Both the position numbers and the translations under genes were made by a program. The notes under the pieces were generated by a model, which worked only from the letters and a program-made list of their open reading frames with translations, was not told the origin of the DNA and ran no database searches. This document shows positions 1 through 6,351 of a DNA stretch of 8,461 nt, piece by piece. The first letter of the stretch is position 1; each line of letters starts with the position of its first letter. Source of the stretch: an uncultured Ruminococcus sp. (GTDB lineage: Bacteria > Bacillota > Clostridia > Oscillospirales > Ruminococcaceae); assembly GCA_946612185.1 (NCBI GenBank), contig CAMOEP010000078.1, forward strand, positions 1 to 8,461, read 5' to 3'.

Positions 1-1
1 T

Positions 2-175
2 TGGGTGTCCCCCTTTGGCGGAACGTCCGTAAAACAGACAAATTTAGTAAAAGAAGCGGGCGACTTAAATAATTCCCAAAAAGTAAATGCTGTTGCCCTG
101 AAAAGTTACTTTTTAAAAGGTATACTTGCCGTTCCGGATTATACAGAATGTATTGCAGTTAAAAAGGACATTTGA
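2..175 (+). CDS. Possible C-terminal fragment of an unidentified protein, cut by the left edge
   Basis: Reading frame 2 is open from the window edge to a TGA at 173-175, giving 57 codons. The other two forward frames close early (a TAA near 70-72 in frame 1, an earlier TAA in frame 3). The peptide starts WVSPFGGTSVKQ and ends ECIAVKKDI. I recognise no family, signal or motif in it. A frame this long can occur by chance in AT-rich DNA, so it may be the tail of an upstream gene or non-coding sequence. Its stop codon falls inside the -35 box of the next promoter, which would mean very tight packing. Confidence 0.3.
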   Translation, partial: WVSPFGGTSVKQTNLVKEAGDLNNSQKVNAVALKSYFLKGILAVPDYTECIAVKKDI

Positions 176-200
176 CATATTCCGGGATTTGTGCTATAAT
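172..200 (+). promoter_or_regulatory. Near-perfect extended -10 sigma-A promoter of the thioesterase gene
   Basis: TTGACA at 172-177 and TATAAT at 195-200 are both exact consensus hexamers with a 17-bp spacer. The TG at 192-193 makes an extended -10 (TGCTATAAT). Transcription should start near 206-208. This rules out translation starts upstream of about 207 for the following gene. Confidence 0.9.
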
Positions 201-215
201 AGCAAAAAAGAAAGG

Positions 216-662
216 GTGATTCTTCTGGACATTATCCGTCCCTATGAGCGCAGATGCTTCTACTACGAAACCGACAAAATGGGCATTATGCACCATTCAA
301 ACTATATCCGTATCTTCGAGGAGACCCGTGTGGACTTCCTCCGTCAGGCTGGCAAACCCTTCGAGGAGATCGAAGCCGCTGGTCTGCTCATGCCAGTCCT
401 CTCAGTTTCCTGCGAATTCAAGCGCCCCCTCCGCTTCGACGAGCCGTTTGCAGTATTCCCGCTGATAACCAGGTTCAACGGCGTTACTATGGACGTTTCC
501 TACCGGATAATAAGCCGGGAAAACGGCGATATCTGCGCTGAGGGCAAGTCCTCTCACTGCTTTACCGACGAAAGTTTAAGACCCGTCCGCATCAAAAAAT
601 CCTTCCCGGATATTTATAAGGTATTCGCTGACAGAGTCGGCATCGAAGCGATAAAGGACTGA
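216..662 (+). CDS. 4HBT-family acyl-CoA thioesterase (YbgC/FadM-like)
   Basis: This is a hotdog-fold thioesterase that probably hydrolyses acyl-CoA or a related thioester in the cytoplasm; the substrate cannot be told from sequence. About 148 aa is a normal length for the family. Residues 8-42 carry the family signature: RPYERR, then ETDKMGIMHHSNY (18-30) with the likely catalytic Asp20, then the helix IRIFEETRVDFL. The second half has the expected strands, including VSCEFKRPLRFDEPF and GKSSHCFTDESLRPV. The frame is open back to 126, but the strong promoter at 172-200 lies inside that extension. GTG 216 is therefore preferred, giving a leader of only about 9 nt. CTG 225 and ATT 231 sit behind the SD-like AAAGGGTGAT at 211-220 and are alternatives. 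The gene appears monocistronic, because a new promoter follows it. Confidence 0.85.
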   Translation: MILLDIIRPYERRCFYYETDKMGIMHHSNYIRIFEETRVDFLRQAGKPFEEIEAAGLLMPVLSVSCEFKRPLRFDEPFAVFPLITRFNGVTMDVSYRIISRENGDICAEGKSSHCFTDESLRPVRIKKSFPDIYKVFADRVGIEAIKD

Positions 663-685
663 CACAAAATTTTTGAAAATCCTAC

Positions 686-714
686 TTGAATTATTGGTAA
701 AATTATGGTATAAT
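686..714 (+). promoter_or_regulatory. Extended -10 promoter of the dtxR-murL-murD2 operon
   Basis: TTGAAT at 686-691 (4/6 match) and TATAAT at 709-714 (6/6) are separated by 17 bp. TG at 706-707 supplies an extended -10. The start point should be near 720-722, about 50 nt upstream of the first ATG. It is the only good promoter before the four-gene unit. Confidence 0.85.
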
Positions 715-720
715 ATAAAT

Positions 721-736
721 GATAGTTTCAACTGTC
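721..736 (+). promoter_or_regulatory. Imperfect palindrome at the start point, candidate repressor operator
   Basis: GATAGTT-TC-AACTGTC is a 7+2+7 inverted repeat with one mismatched pair. It begins 7 bp after the -10 box, where a bound repressor would block transcription. The first gene downstream encodes a DtxR/MntR-type repressor, and many members of that family regulate their own promoter. Assigning the site to this protein is inference. The palindrome does not match a DtxR or MntR box I can recall exactly. Confidence 0.45.
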
Positions 737-769
737 AAAAAATTATACCGCCTGTAAAGGAGATTCATT

Positions 770-1156
770 ATGGCTATTACAGAAGCTGTTGAAAATTACC
801 TGGAGACTATTCTTATCCTGTCAAATGCACAGCCCGACGTTCATGCGATCGATATCTGCTCCTATCTTGGCTACTCAAGACCTACGGTATCTATCATTCT
901 CAAGAAAATGAAGGACGAGAAACTCGTCAATGTTGATAACGACAACCACATCACTCTCACCGACACCGGAAGGGAAGTCGCTGAGCGTATTTACGCAAGA
1001 CACAACGTATTATCGGCGTTTTTCATGCTTCTGGGCGTTAAGAAAGACCAGGCGCTTGAAGATGCCTGCAAGATCGAACACGACATTTCTGAGGAGACTT
1101 TCAACCTGCTCAAGGCACACTACGAAAAGCTCCGCAGCCAGCAGGAAGAGGGTTAA
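770..1156 (+). CDS. DtxR/MntR-family metal-dependent transcriptional repressor
   Basis: A 128-aa cytoplasmic DNA-binding protein that probably represses metal-responsive genes when loaded with Fe2+ or Mn2+. Residues 1-70 form the winged helix; the recognition helix is around YSRPTVSIILKKMK (35-48), followed by the wing VDNDNHITLTDTG. Residues 71-118 match the metal-binding and dimerisation domain: RH at 77-78 and DACKIEHDIS at 98-107. By alignment from memory, the usual ligands correspond to Asn9, Glu12, His78, Cys100, Glu103 and His104. Cys100 matches DtxR Cys102 rather than the Glu of Bacillus MntR, so iron-type sensing is possible. There is no C-terminal SH3-like domain, so the architecture is the short MntR form. 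The SD AAAGGAG (756-762) is 7 nt from the ATG. It is the first gene of an operon, 8 nt ahead of murL. Confidence 0.88.
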   Translation: MAITEAVENYLETILILSNAQPDVHAIDICSYLGYSRPTVSIILKKMKDEKLVNVDNDNHITLTDTGREVAERIYARHNVLSAFFMLLGVKKDQALEDACKIEHDISEETFNLLKAHYEKLRSQQEEG

Positions 1157-1164
1157 TTTTATTT

Positions 1165-2544
1165 ATGGGCAAATTTGAAGAATTCAGAGAATTATACTCA
1201 GAGTTTATCTACGATTCCTACACTATCACCGAAACAGACGACACCATCGACGTGAGTTACCGGTTCTCTATCCCCGGTCTGTCTGACTTCAACCCCGGCT
1301 GGAGTTTCCCGAAGCCTGCCGGAATGACCGTTGCCGGCGACCTTACATTCGAGAAGATCGCCTTCTCACTGGGTCTTGCGGAACTGGTCAGCTATTGGAA
1401 ATGCGCCTGTCCGCCAGTCATCAGAGTGAACTGCGGCGAACTTTCCGAGAGCCAGATACTGTGGTGGAAAAAATTGTGGTACTTAGGGCTTGGCGAGTAC
1501 TTCTACCGCAATGAGATTAATACAGACATGGACAGCTTTTGCAGCGTAGTTCACCAGGGAAAATATACAAGCAGTAATACCCCTGAGCGTGCCCCTCTGG
1601 AAGGCTGCCTTGTCACGATCGGCGGCGGAAAAGACTCCGCTCTCACCCTCGAAACCCTCACCCAGGCGGGTATGGACTGCCGCTGCTACAGCATTAATAA
1701 GCGCCGCTCCATTATCGCCACCGTCGAGACTGCCGGTCTGCCTGACAGCGCCCTCATCACCGCACAGCGCCGTTTTGACCGCACTCTCGTGGACATCAAC
1801 AACCGTGGTTTCCTGAACGGTCACACGCCCTTTTCTTCTATTGTTGCGTTCTCCGCAGAAGCCGTTGCGTACCTCAACAGACTGCAATATATCGTGCTTT
1901 CCAACGAAGCGAGCGCCAATGAAAGCACCGTCAGGGGGCAGGACGTGAACCACCAGTACTCCAAGAGTTTCGAGTTCGAGCGTGACTTCCACGACTACGA
2001 AAAACTAATGGGCACGGGCATTTACTACTTCAGTTTCCTGCGCCCTATGACCGAGTTCCAGATTGCAAAAATGTTCGTCAGCCACAAAAAATACCTGAGC
2101 ATCTTCCGAAGCTGCAACCTGGGCGGAAAAGTCTCCCCGGACATATGGTGCGGCGACTGCCCGAAGTGCCTTTTCGTGTGCCTGATACTCTCGCCATTCC
2201 TGAGTTTTGGCGAATTACAGGAGATTTTTGGCAAAGACCTGCTGAACGACACGACTATGGTCGATTACTTCACTGAGCTGATCGGACTGTCTGAGCATAA
2301 GCCTTTCGAGTGCGTCGGAAGTATTGATGAGGTGAATCTGGCGGTCACTCTGGCTGTCATGAAAGCTGAGAAAAATGGCGAAAAACTGCCGCTTCTCTTT
2401 GAAAAATACAAAAACACCGGGCTTTATGACCCTCAGTCCGCTGAGCAGAAAAGCCATGACATTTGTGCGTTTTATAGTAATGACAACCTGCTTCCGGACA
2501 ATTTCCGGGTGATACTGACTAAAGAAATGGAGCGACTTCTTTGA
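1165..2544 (+). CDS. murL: MurL: UDP-MurNAc-L-Ala-L-Glu epimerase
   Basis: Predicted cytoplasmic peptidoglycan-precursor enzyme of 459 aa. It would use ATP to invert the terminal L-Glu of UDP-MurNAc-L-Ala-L-Glu to D-Glu, the activity described for Xanthomonas MurL. A PP-loop-type nucleotide-binding motif, TIGGGKDSA, lies at 151-159. Further conserved-looking blocks are GHTPFSSIVA (219-228), NEASANEST (247-255) and the aromatic/charged segment around 262-278. A CxxCxxC cluster (Cys329, Cys332, Cys335), with Cys317 nearby, resembles zinc sites of other PP-loop enzymes. No signal peptide or membrane segment is seen. The ATG has a purine-rich SD (about 1144-1152) at somewhat long spacing. The stop overlaps the start of murD2 by 4 nt. 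The partner gene is the main support for MurL over a generic PP-loop ATPase. I call it from recognised pattern and context, not a search. Confidence 0.82.
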   Translation: MGKFEEFRELYSEFIYDSYTITETDDTIDVSYRFSIPGLSDFNPGWSFPKPAGMTVAGDLTFEKIAFSLGLAELVSYWKCACPPVIRVNCGELSESQILWWKKLWYLGLGEYFYRNEINTDMDSFCSVVHQGKYTSSNTPERAPLEGCLVTIGGGKDSALTLETLTQAGMDCRCYSINKRRSIIATVETAGLPDSALITAQRRFDRTLVDINNRGFLNGHTPFSSIVAFSAEAVAYLNRLQYIVLSNEASANESTVRGQDVNHQYSKSFEFERDFHDYEKLMGTGIYYFSFLRPMTEFQIAKMFVSHKKYLSIFRSCNLGGKVSPDIWCGDCPKCLFVCLILSPFLSFGELQEIFGKDLLNDTTMVDYFTELIGLSEHKPFECVGSIDEVNLAVTLAVMKAEKNGEKLPLLFEKYKNTGLYDPQSAEQKSHDICAFYSNDNLLPDNFRVILTKEMERLL

Positions 2545-3884
2545 ATAAGTTTATTGATTTTATAAAACAGTATGCCGAAAACAAGTCTGTATGTATCCTC
2601 GGCTTCGGACGGGAAGGAAAATCTACTTATCGTATAATTTCACAGTACTGCTCCCCCGCTTCGGTGACTATCGCTGACCTCAACCCCGTGGACGCTGCCG
2701 CAAATGGTCTGCCGGACAGCGTTAAGCTTATTTGCGGCGAGGATTACCAGAAATTTCTGAACGATTTCGACATCGTTTTTAAAAGCCCCGGCATAGTTCT
2801 GGAAAATCCTCCGAGTGAACTAAAATGCCTCCTTTCCTGCGAAACACAGGTGTTTTTTGAGGTTTTCCGTGACCAGATAATCGGCATCACCGGAACAAAA
2901 GGCAAGTCCACCGTCACTTCCCTCATCTACCACATTCTCAAGGAGTCCGGCAAGGACTGCCGAATCGCCGGAAACATCGGTATTCCGGTGTTTGACATCG
3001 CTGAGGGTATGGGAAATGAGACTATCGTGGTCTGCGAACTTTCCTGCCACCAGCTTGAATATATGAGCGTTTCTCCTGCTGAGGCGGTTTTCCTCAATCT
3101 TTATGAGGAGCATCTCGACCACTACGGCAGTATGGAAAATTACTATAACGCTAAGAAGAATATTTACCTGCATCAACTTCCTGGTGATACTTTAGTTTGC
3201 AATCTCGCAATAAAGCCTTGCGATATTTCATCAAATATTGTCACAATTTCAGCCGACAGCGACTCCGCCGACATCTTTGTATCTGACGGCATTGTACAGT
3301 GTCACGGTGCAGAATCTTACCATATTCCTACTAACGATATCAAGCTTCTCGGAATCCATAATCACTACAACATCGCCGTTGCTTGGGAAATTTGCCGAAA
3401 GTACGTCACTGAGGAACAGTTCACAAGTGCCCTCTGCACGTTTGATCCACTCGCTCACCGCCTTGAATTCGTGAACACGATCAGGGGTATTCGCTGGTAC
3501 GACGACTCGATTTCTACCGCCTGCGCAACCGCTATCGAGGCGCTCAAAAGTGTCCCTTCGCCCGGAACTATTCTCATCGGCGGCATGGACAGAGGTATAG
3601 ATTATACGTCGCTGGTGGATTTTTTGAAAGGCTTTCCTGTGAATGTAATCTGCATGGAAACCTCCGGCAAGCGTGTGTTCGACATGATACAAGAGGCTGA
3701 TTTTGGCGATATAAGCCGGATTCACTACGTTCCTCACCTTGCGGACGCTGTCGCTCTTGCCGCTGATATCACACCGGAGGGCAAAAGCTGCGTGCTGTCC
3801 CCTGCTGCCGCAAGTTACGGTATTTTCAAGAATTTCGAGGAACGTGGCGATGCTTTCAAGAAGCTTGTTAATGAACTGAAATAA
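2541..3884 (+). CDS. murD2: MurD2: UDP-MurNAc-L-Ala--L-glutamate ligase (Mur ligase family)
   Basis: A cytoplasmic ATP-dependent amide ligase of 447 aa, close to the usual MurD length. The N-terminal Rossmann domain binds UDP-MurNAc-L-Ala (GFGREGK at 21-27). The ATPase P-loop is GITGTKGKST (115-124). HLDHYG (191-196) and AKKNIY (204-209) carry the metal-site region and the lysine (205) that is carbamylated in MurD. The C-terminal domain has HR (306-307), DDSIST (321-326), GGMDRG (347-352) and LSPAAASYGIFKNFEERG (419-436). Where ordinary MurD has NDSKAT and a GKG-type lysine that contact D-Glu, this protein has Ile324 and Arg351, consistent with a different glutamate stereoisomer. It starts with TTG overlapping the murL stop (TTGA); GGAG at 2529-2532 is 8 nt upstream. 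Plain MurD remains possible but is less likely beside murL. Confidence 0.82.
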   Translation: MNKFIDFIKQYAENKSVCILGFGREGKSTYRIISQYCSPASVTIADLNPVDAAANGLPDSVKLICGEDYQKFLNDFDIVFKSPGIVLENPPSELKCLLSCETQVFFEVFRDQIIGITGTKGKSTVTSLIYHILKESGKDCRIAGNIGIPVFDIAEGMGNETIVVCELSCHQLEYMSVSPAEAVFLNLYEEHLDHYGSMENYYNAKKNIYLHQLPGDTLVCNLAIKPCDISSNIVTISADSDSADIFVSDGIVQCHGAESYHIPTNDIKLLGIHNHYNIAVAWEICRKYVTEEQFTSALCTFDPLAHRLEFVNTIRGIRWYDDSISTACATAIEALKSVPSPGTILIGGMDRGIDYTSLVDFLKGFPVNVICMETSGKRVFDMIQEADFGDISRIHYVPHLADAVALAADITPEGKSCVLSPAAASYGIFKNFEERGDAFKKLVNELK

Positions 3885-4366
3885 TGGCGGAAATTAATGT
3901 ACAGGAAATTCTGAATTTGTTTCAAAAAATCGGCGTGAATCCTCATTATGAACCCCTTCACAAGGAGTTTGAATCTGAACATTTTCCGGCAGATGTACAG
4001 GAATATCTGAACATTATGTCAGATCATGTCAGTTTTCATGTCACCCCTTCCGGCACTGCGCTGACGTACCTGATGTCTCAGAGAGAGATTATCAGCGAGT
4101 ACCAGTGCGAGGAAAATCTCCCGATAATTCGCAATAAATGCCTGATTATCGGCTCTTGCGCAAACGGTGACTACCTGTGTCTTGACCTTGAAACCAGGCT
4201 TCTGGTCTACGTTTTTCACGATATACTGTGGGAAGACCCTGACGAGGATTTCAGTGAAATGTGCATACGCACCGACCTTACGCTTCATGAACTTCTGCAA
4301 ATGGCTATAAATAGCCGGAATTATCCGTATGATGCTCATGCTGCCGAAGATTATATGAACCGATAA
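3884..4366 (+). CDS. SUKH/Smi1-Knr4-like small acidic protein, function unknown
   Basis: 160 aa, acidic, with no signal peptide or membrane segment. An N-terminal helical stretch leads to FPADVQEYL (34-42), similar in position to the LPxxYxxFL element of SUKH proteins. A strand-rich core around IIGSCANGDYLCLDLETRL (88-106) and VYVFHDILWED resembles the SUKH segment in which a protein 'status' or property is read out. SUKH proteins are often immunity proteins against toxins, but many are housekeeping adaptors. No toxin gene is visible here. The ATG overlaps the murD2 stop by one base (TAATG), so it is translationally coupled and probably works with, or is at least co-expressed with, MurD2/MurL. 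Family assignment is moderate and function is not assigned. Confidence 0.6.
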   Translation: MAEINVQEILNLFQKIGVNPHYEPLHKEFESEHFPADVQEYLNIMSDHVSFHVTPSGTALTYLMSQREIISEYQCEENLPIIRNKCLIIGSCANGDYLCLDLETRLLVYVFHDILWEDPDEDFSEMCIRTDLTLHELLQMAINSRNYPYDAHAAEDYMNR

Positions 4367-4370
4367 AAAT

Positions 4371-4400
4371 GCCCGGAAGCATTTCACTTTGCTTCCGGGC
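4371..4400. terminator. Bidirectional intrinsic terminator between convergent genes
   Basis: GCCCGGAAGCA (4371-4381) pairs perfectly with TGCTTCCGGGC (4390-4400): an 11-bp GC-rich stem with an 8-nt loop. On the - strand the stem is followed by ATTTTTATC, a usable U-tract, so it fits best as the terminator of the metalloprotease. On the + strand the following TATCTGTTTG is a weaker U-tract, 5 nt after the SUKH-like stop. The convergent layout makes dual use likely. Confidence 0.85.
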
Positions 4401-4464
4401 TATCTGTTTGTCCAAAAACCCAATTCCAGTTATTAACAGGGTGCAGAACCTATTAATTTTACTA

Positions 4465-6078
4465 TTAGTTATTTCTTGACACGGTTATCTGATAGGAATC
4501 TCCCGCCTGCTCACCAACAGTTATGGTAATTCCTGTATCTATGGTCTGGTCGCCGTTGGAGTCGTACCAGTGGAATCCGCTGATATTTCCGTTAATAATA
4601 TCGCCGGTGCGGTAGGTATTGTCCACATCACGATCGTCGATAATTCGCAGAAGTCTGCGTCCGGCATCGTTATTTGTGAACTCAGAACCGCTTCCGTATT
4701 TGTAAGAAGTCCACCAGCCGTTGTCGTAAAGTGTTGCATCAACATGGTAAATTCTTATACCATTGGCAATATTTATCCACCAGCCCGGCTTGCTGTTATT
4801 TGCGTCACCTGTGGTGTACTCAACAAGCATATACTCGCTGTGATACCGGCTGTCAAGGTCGCCGCAGGGAATGACAAGAACGTTTCCGGAATCTGTCTGA
4901 GCATTACTCAGAGTATAAGTCTCGCTTGTCATGGAATTATCAAAAATTGCTATCTGGTCGTCTTTATACCAACCAAGCTGAAGCTTTGAAACACAGCTAA
5001 AATCGCTGGTTGCGTCGTCCATAAGCTCACTTCCGGCAGTTCCGTGCATACCCTCGGTATCGCTGCCGTGATAGAGGTAATAGTCCGGCAGACCCATGCA
5101 ATGACCCATTTCATGCAGGTAGGTGCTGTTGAAGTTTGAATAATCCGTTGCGGACTCTATCTGCGCATTTCCGGTAATGAGATGACCCACTTTCATGCCG
5201 TCAACCGTGAAATTCTCGTCGCCCAGAGGGCCTGCGCAGGGCCACCAGTTATCGTCGCCGGCTGCCTTCGGAACAGCAAGGAGCGCTGCGTCGATGTAGC
5301 CGTCGTTATCGCCGTCAAACTGCGTATAATCAACATCTGCATCAACGGCACGCATCGCCTCCCTGAGAAGCTCCTGTCTGCCGGCAATATCTGCGTAGTC
5401 AGCAACATTTTTCTGCGCAGTATAGCGGTATGCCTTGCCGGACAGGTTCATTGCGCCCTTTGATGAACGCTTGTAGAACGCCGTCATACTCTCAAAGGGA
5501 TAGTTTGCGTCGGAAGTGTCCTCAGCGCCGAATGCGAACTCCTCGATCTCGTCCGTGGTGGGGAGATAATTGTACTGGCAGTCCGGGAAATCAACGTAGA
5601 GTATAAGCAGCTTACCCTCGCCAAGTGACGGGAGATTGCCGTCAACGTCGCTGACAGGCGCTTCTGTGGGCTGCTTCTGCGGCTGCGGTTCGTCGTTGTA
5701 CCACTGCCACACCACCGGTGCATTACTCGCAGTAATATGCTCACGCAGGGCTACGAAATCAAAGGAATTCACCTTGCCGTCCTGGTCGATATCAGCGGTT
5801 TTCAGGAACTCTCCCGGCTGGAATCCGTCAGCGCCGGAAATACCTACAAAAGCGTTATCCACTTTGTAGAAATTCTCGCTTGTGAGCGACTGCTGACCGA
5901 GCATATGCTTGCTCATCAGCACCAGGTCAGCTACATTCACCGCCTTGTCACGGTTAAGATCACCCAGATAGCCGATCTGCTGCCATTCTGCGCTTGCTGA
6001 AAGCGGCATTGCTCCCGCCATGACGGACAGTGCTGCTGCCCCGGCTGCAAGTTTTACAGCCAGTCTTGTTTTTTTCAA
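4465..6078 (-). CDS. Secreted M6-type zinc metalloprotease with N-terminal dockerin
   Basis: A 537-aa exported protease predicted to dock onto a cellulosome scaffoldin. The signal peptide is residues 1-30 (MKKTRLAVKL start, hydrophobic core, ASA cleavage site). A two-repeat dockerin follows at 38-115: calcium loops DLNRDKAVNVAD (40-51) and DIDQDGKVNSFD (96-107), each with an F-helix. A Pro/Gln-rich linker lies around 129-143. The catalytic domain has HEMGHCMGLPD (322-332), with zinc ligands His322 and His326, catalytic Glu323 and probably Asp332 as third ligand, plus a Met-turn SELMDD. FDGDNDGYID (254-263) looks like an extra calcium loop. The start is TTG at 6078, because GAGGAG (6088-6093) is 9 nt upstream. 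TTG 6087 would abut the SD and put MVEL before the basic signal start. It has its own promoter and ends in the 4371-4400 terminator. Confidence 0.88.
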   Translation of the reverse strand: MKKTRLAVKLAAGAAALSVMAGAMPLSASAEWQQIGYLGDLNRDKAVNVADLVLMSKHMLGQQSLTSENFYKVDNAFVGISGADGFQPGEFLKTADIDQDGKVNSFDFVALREHITASNAPVVWQWYNDEPQPQKQPTEAPVSDVDGNLPSLGEGKLLILYVDFPDCQYNYLPTTDEIEEFAFGAEDTSDANYPFESMTAFYKRSSKGAMNLSGKAYRYTAQKNVADYADIAGRQELLREAMRAVDADVDYTQFDGDNDGYIDAALLAVPKAAGDDNWWPCAGPLGDENFTVDGMKVGHLITGNAQIESATDYSNFNSTYLHEMGHCMGLPDYYLYHGSDTEGMHGTAGSELMDDATSDFSCVSKLQLGWYKDDQIAIFDNSMTSETYTLSNAQTDSGNVLVIPCGDLDSRYHSEYMLVEYTTGDANNSKPGWWINIANGIRIYHVDATLYDNGWWTSYKYGSGSEFTNNDAGRRLLRIIDDRDVDNTYRTGDIINGNISGFHWYDSNGDQTIDTGITITVGEQAGDSYQITVSRNN

Positions 6079-6087
6079 TTCTACCAA

Positions 6088-6093
6088 CTCCTC
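6088..6093 (-). promoter_or_regulatory. Ribosome binding site that sets the protease start
   Basis: On the - strand the sequence reads AGAAAGAGGAG, then 9 nt, then TTG at 6078. The alternative in-frame TTG at 6087 directly touches the GAGGAG and would have no spacing, so 6078 is chosen. Confidence 0.8.
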
Positions 6094-6096
6094 TTT

Positions 6097-6127
6097 CTGT
6101 ACAGTGAACGCCTAAGATCACTGTCAG
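6097..6127 (-). promoter_or_regulatory. Leader hairpin just upstream of the protease ribosome binding site
   Basis: On the - strand, CTG-ACAGTGA (6127-6118) pairs with TCACTGT-A-CAG (6107-6097). This makes a 10-bp stem with one bulged base and the 10-nt loop TCTTAGGCGT. The stem ends 3 nt before the GAGGAG. It is not followed by a U-tract, so it is not a terminator. It could stabilise the mRNA, affect translation, or bind a protein as DNA. It lies about 50-80 nt after the predicted transcription start. Confidence 0.55.
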
Positions 6128-6181
6128 TCTATATTTATATCAACCATTTGTATGGTTAAATATACACATATTCCTTTAACT

Positions 6182-6210
6182 ATTATACTTCTTATTATAT
6201 AAAAAGTCAA
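6182..6210 (-). promoter_or_regulatory. Sigma-A promoter of the dockerin protease gene
   Basis: Read on the - strand, TTGACT (6210-6205, 5/6) and TATAAT (6187-6182, 6/6) are spaced by 17 bp. The start point should be near 6175, giving a leader of about 97 nt that contains the 6097-6127 hairpin and a smaller AACCAT/ATGGTT hairpin at 6142-6157. Confidence 0.8.
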
Positions 6211-6313
6211 TAGAAAATTTACATTTGATTCACACTATATCGAATAAATATACAAATATATCTTTCCTATACCAGTATATTTTCTGTTCATGATAAATGA
6301 AAAAATTATATAG

Positions 6314-6351
6314 GCGAATTTCGCTGTTTTACTTGCAATTTGGTGCGAAAT
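6314..6351 (+). promoter_or_regulatory. GCGAAW half-sites around the araC -35 region, candidate operator
   Basis: GCGAA-T-TTCGC (6314-6324) is a perfect 11-nt palindrome. A direct copy of the half-site, GCGAAAT, lies at 6345-6351 between the -35 and -10 boxes. The starts are 31 bp apart, close to three helical turns. Two flanking sites like this are typical of autoregulated promoters, and the adjacent AraC-family protein is a natural candidate binder. That link is inference. Confidence 0.4.

Noticed and set aside
101..113. AAAAGT-T-ACTTTT palindrome as a terminator or insertion-sequence end
   Set aside because: The loop of one base cannot form an RNA hairpin of full length, the stem is AT-rich, and no matching inverted copy was found nearby.
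126..215. Upstream start at TTG 126 for the thioesterase, giving 178 aa
   Set aside because: The extension overlaps a near-perfect promoter (172-200), has no SD, and adds residues not typical of the compact 4HBT family.
1483..1992. 169-codon open frame on the - strand inside murL
   Set aside because: It is antisense to a well-supported gene and has no recognisable domain; it reflects the codon bias of murL.
6079..6087. TTG at 6087 as start of the dockerin protease
   Set aside because: It directly abuts the GAGGAG with no spacing. TTG 6078 has ideal spacing and begins a classic basic signal peptide.
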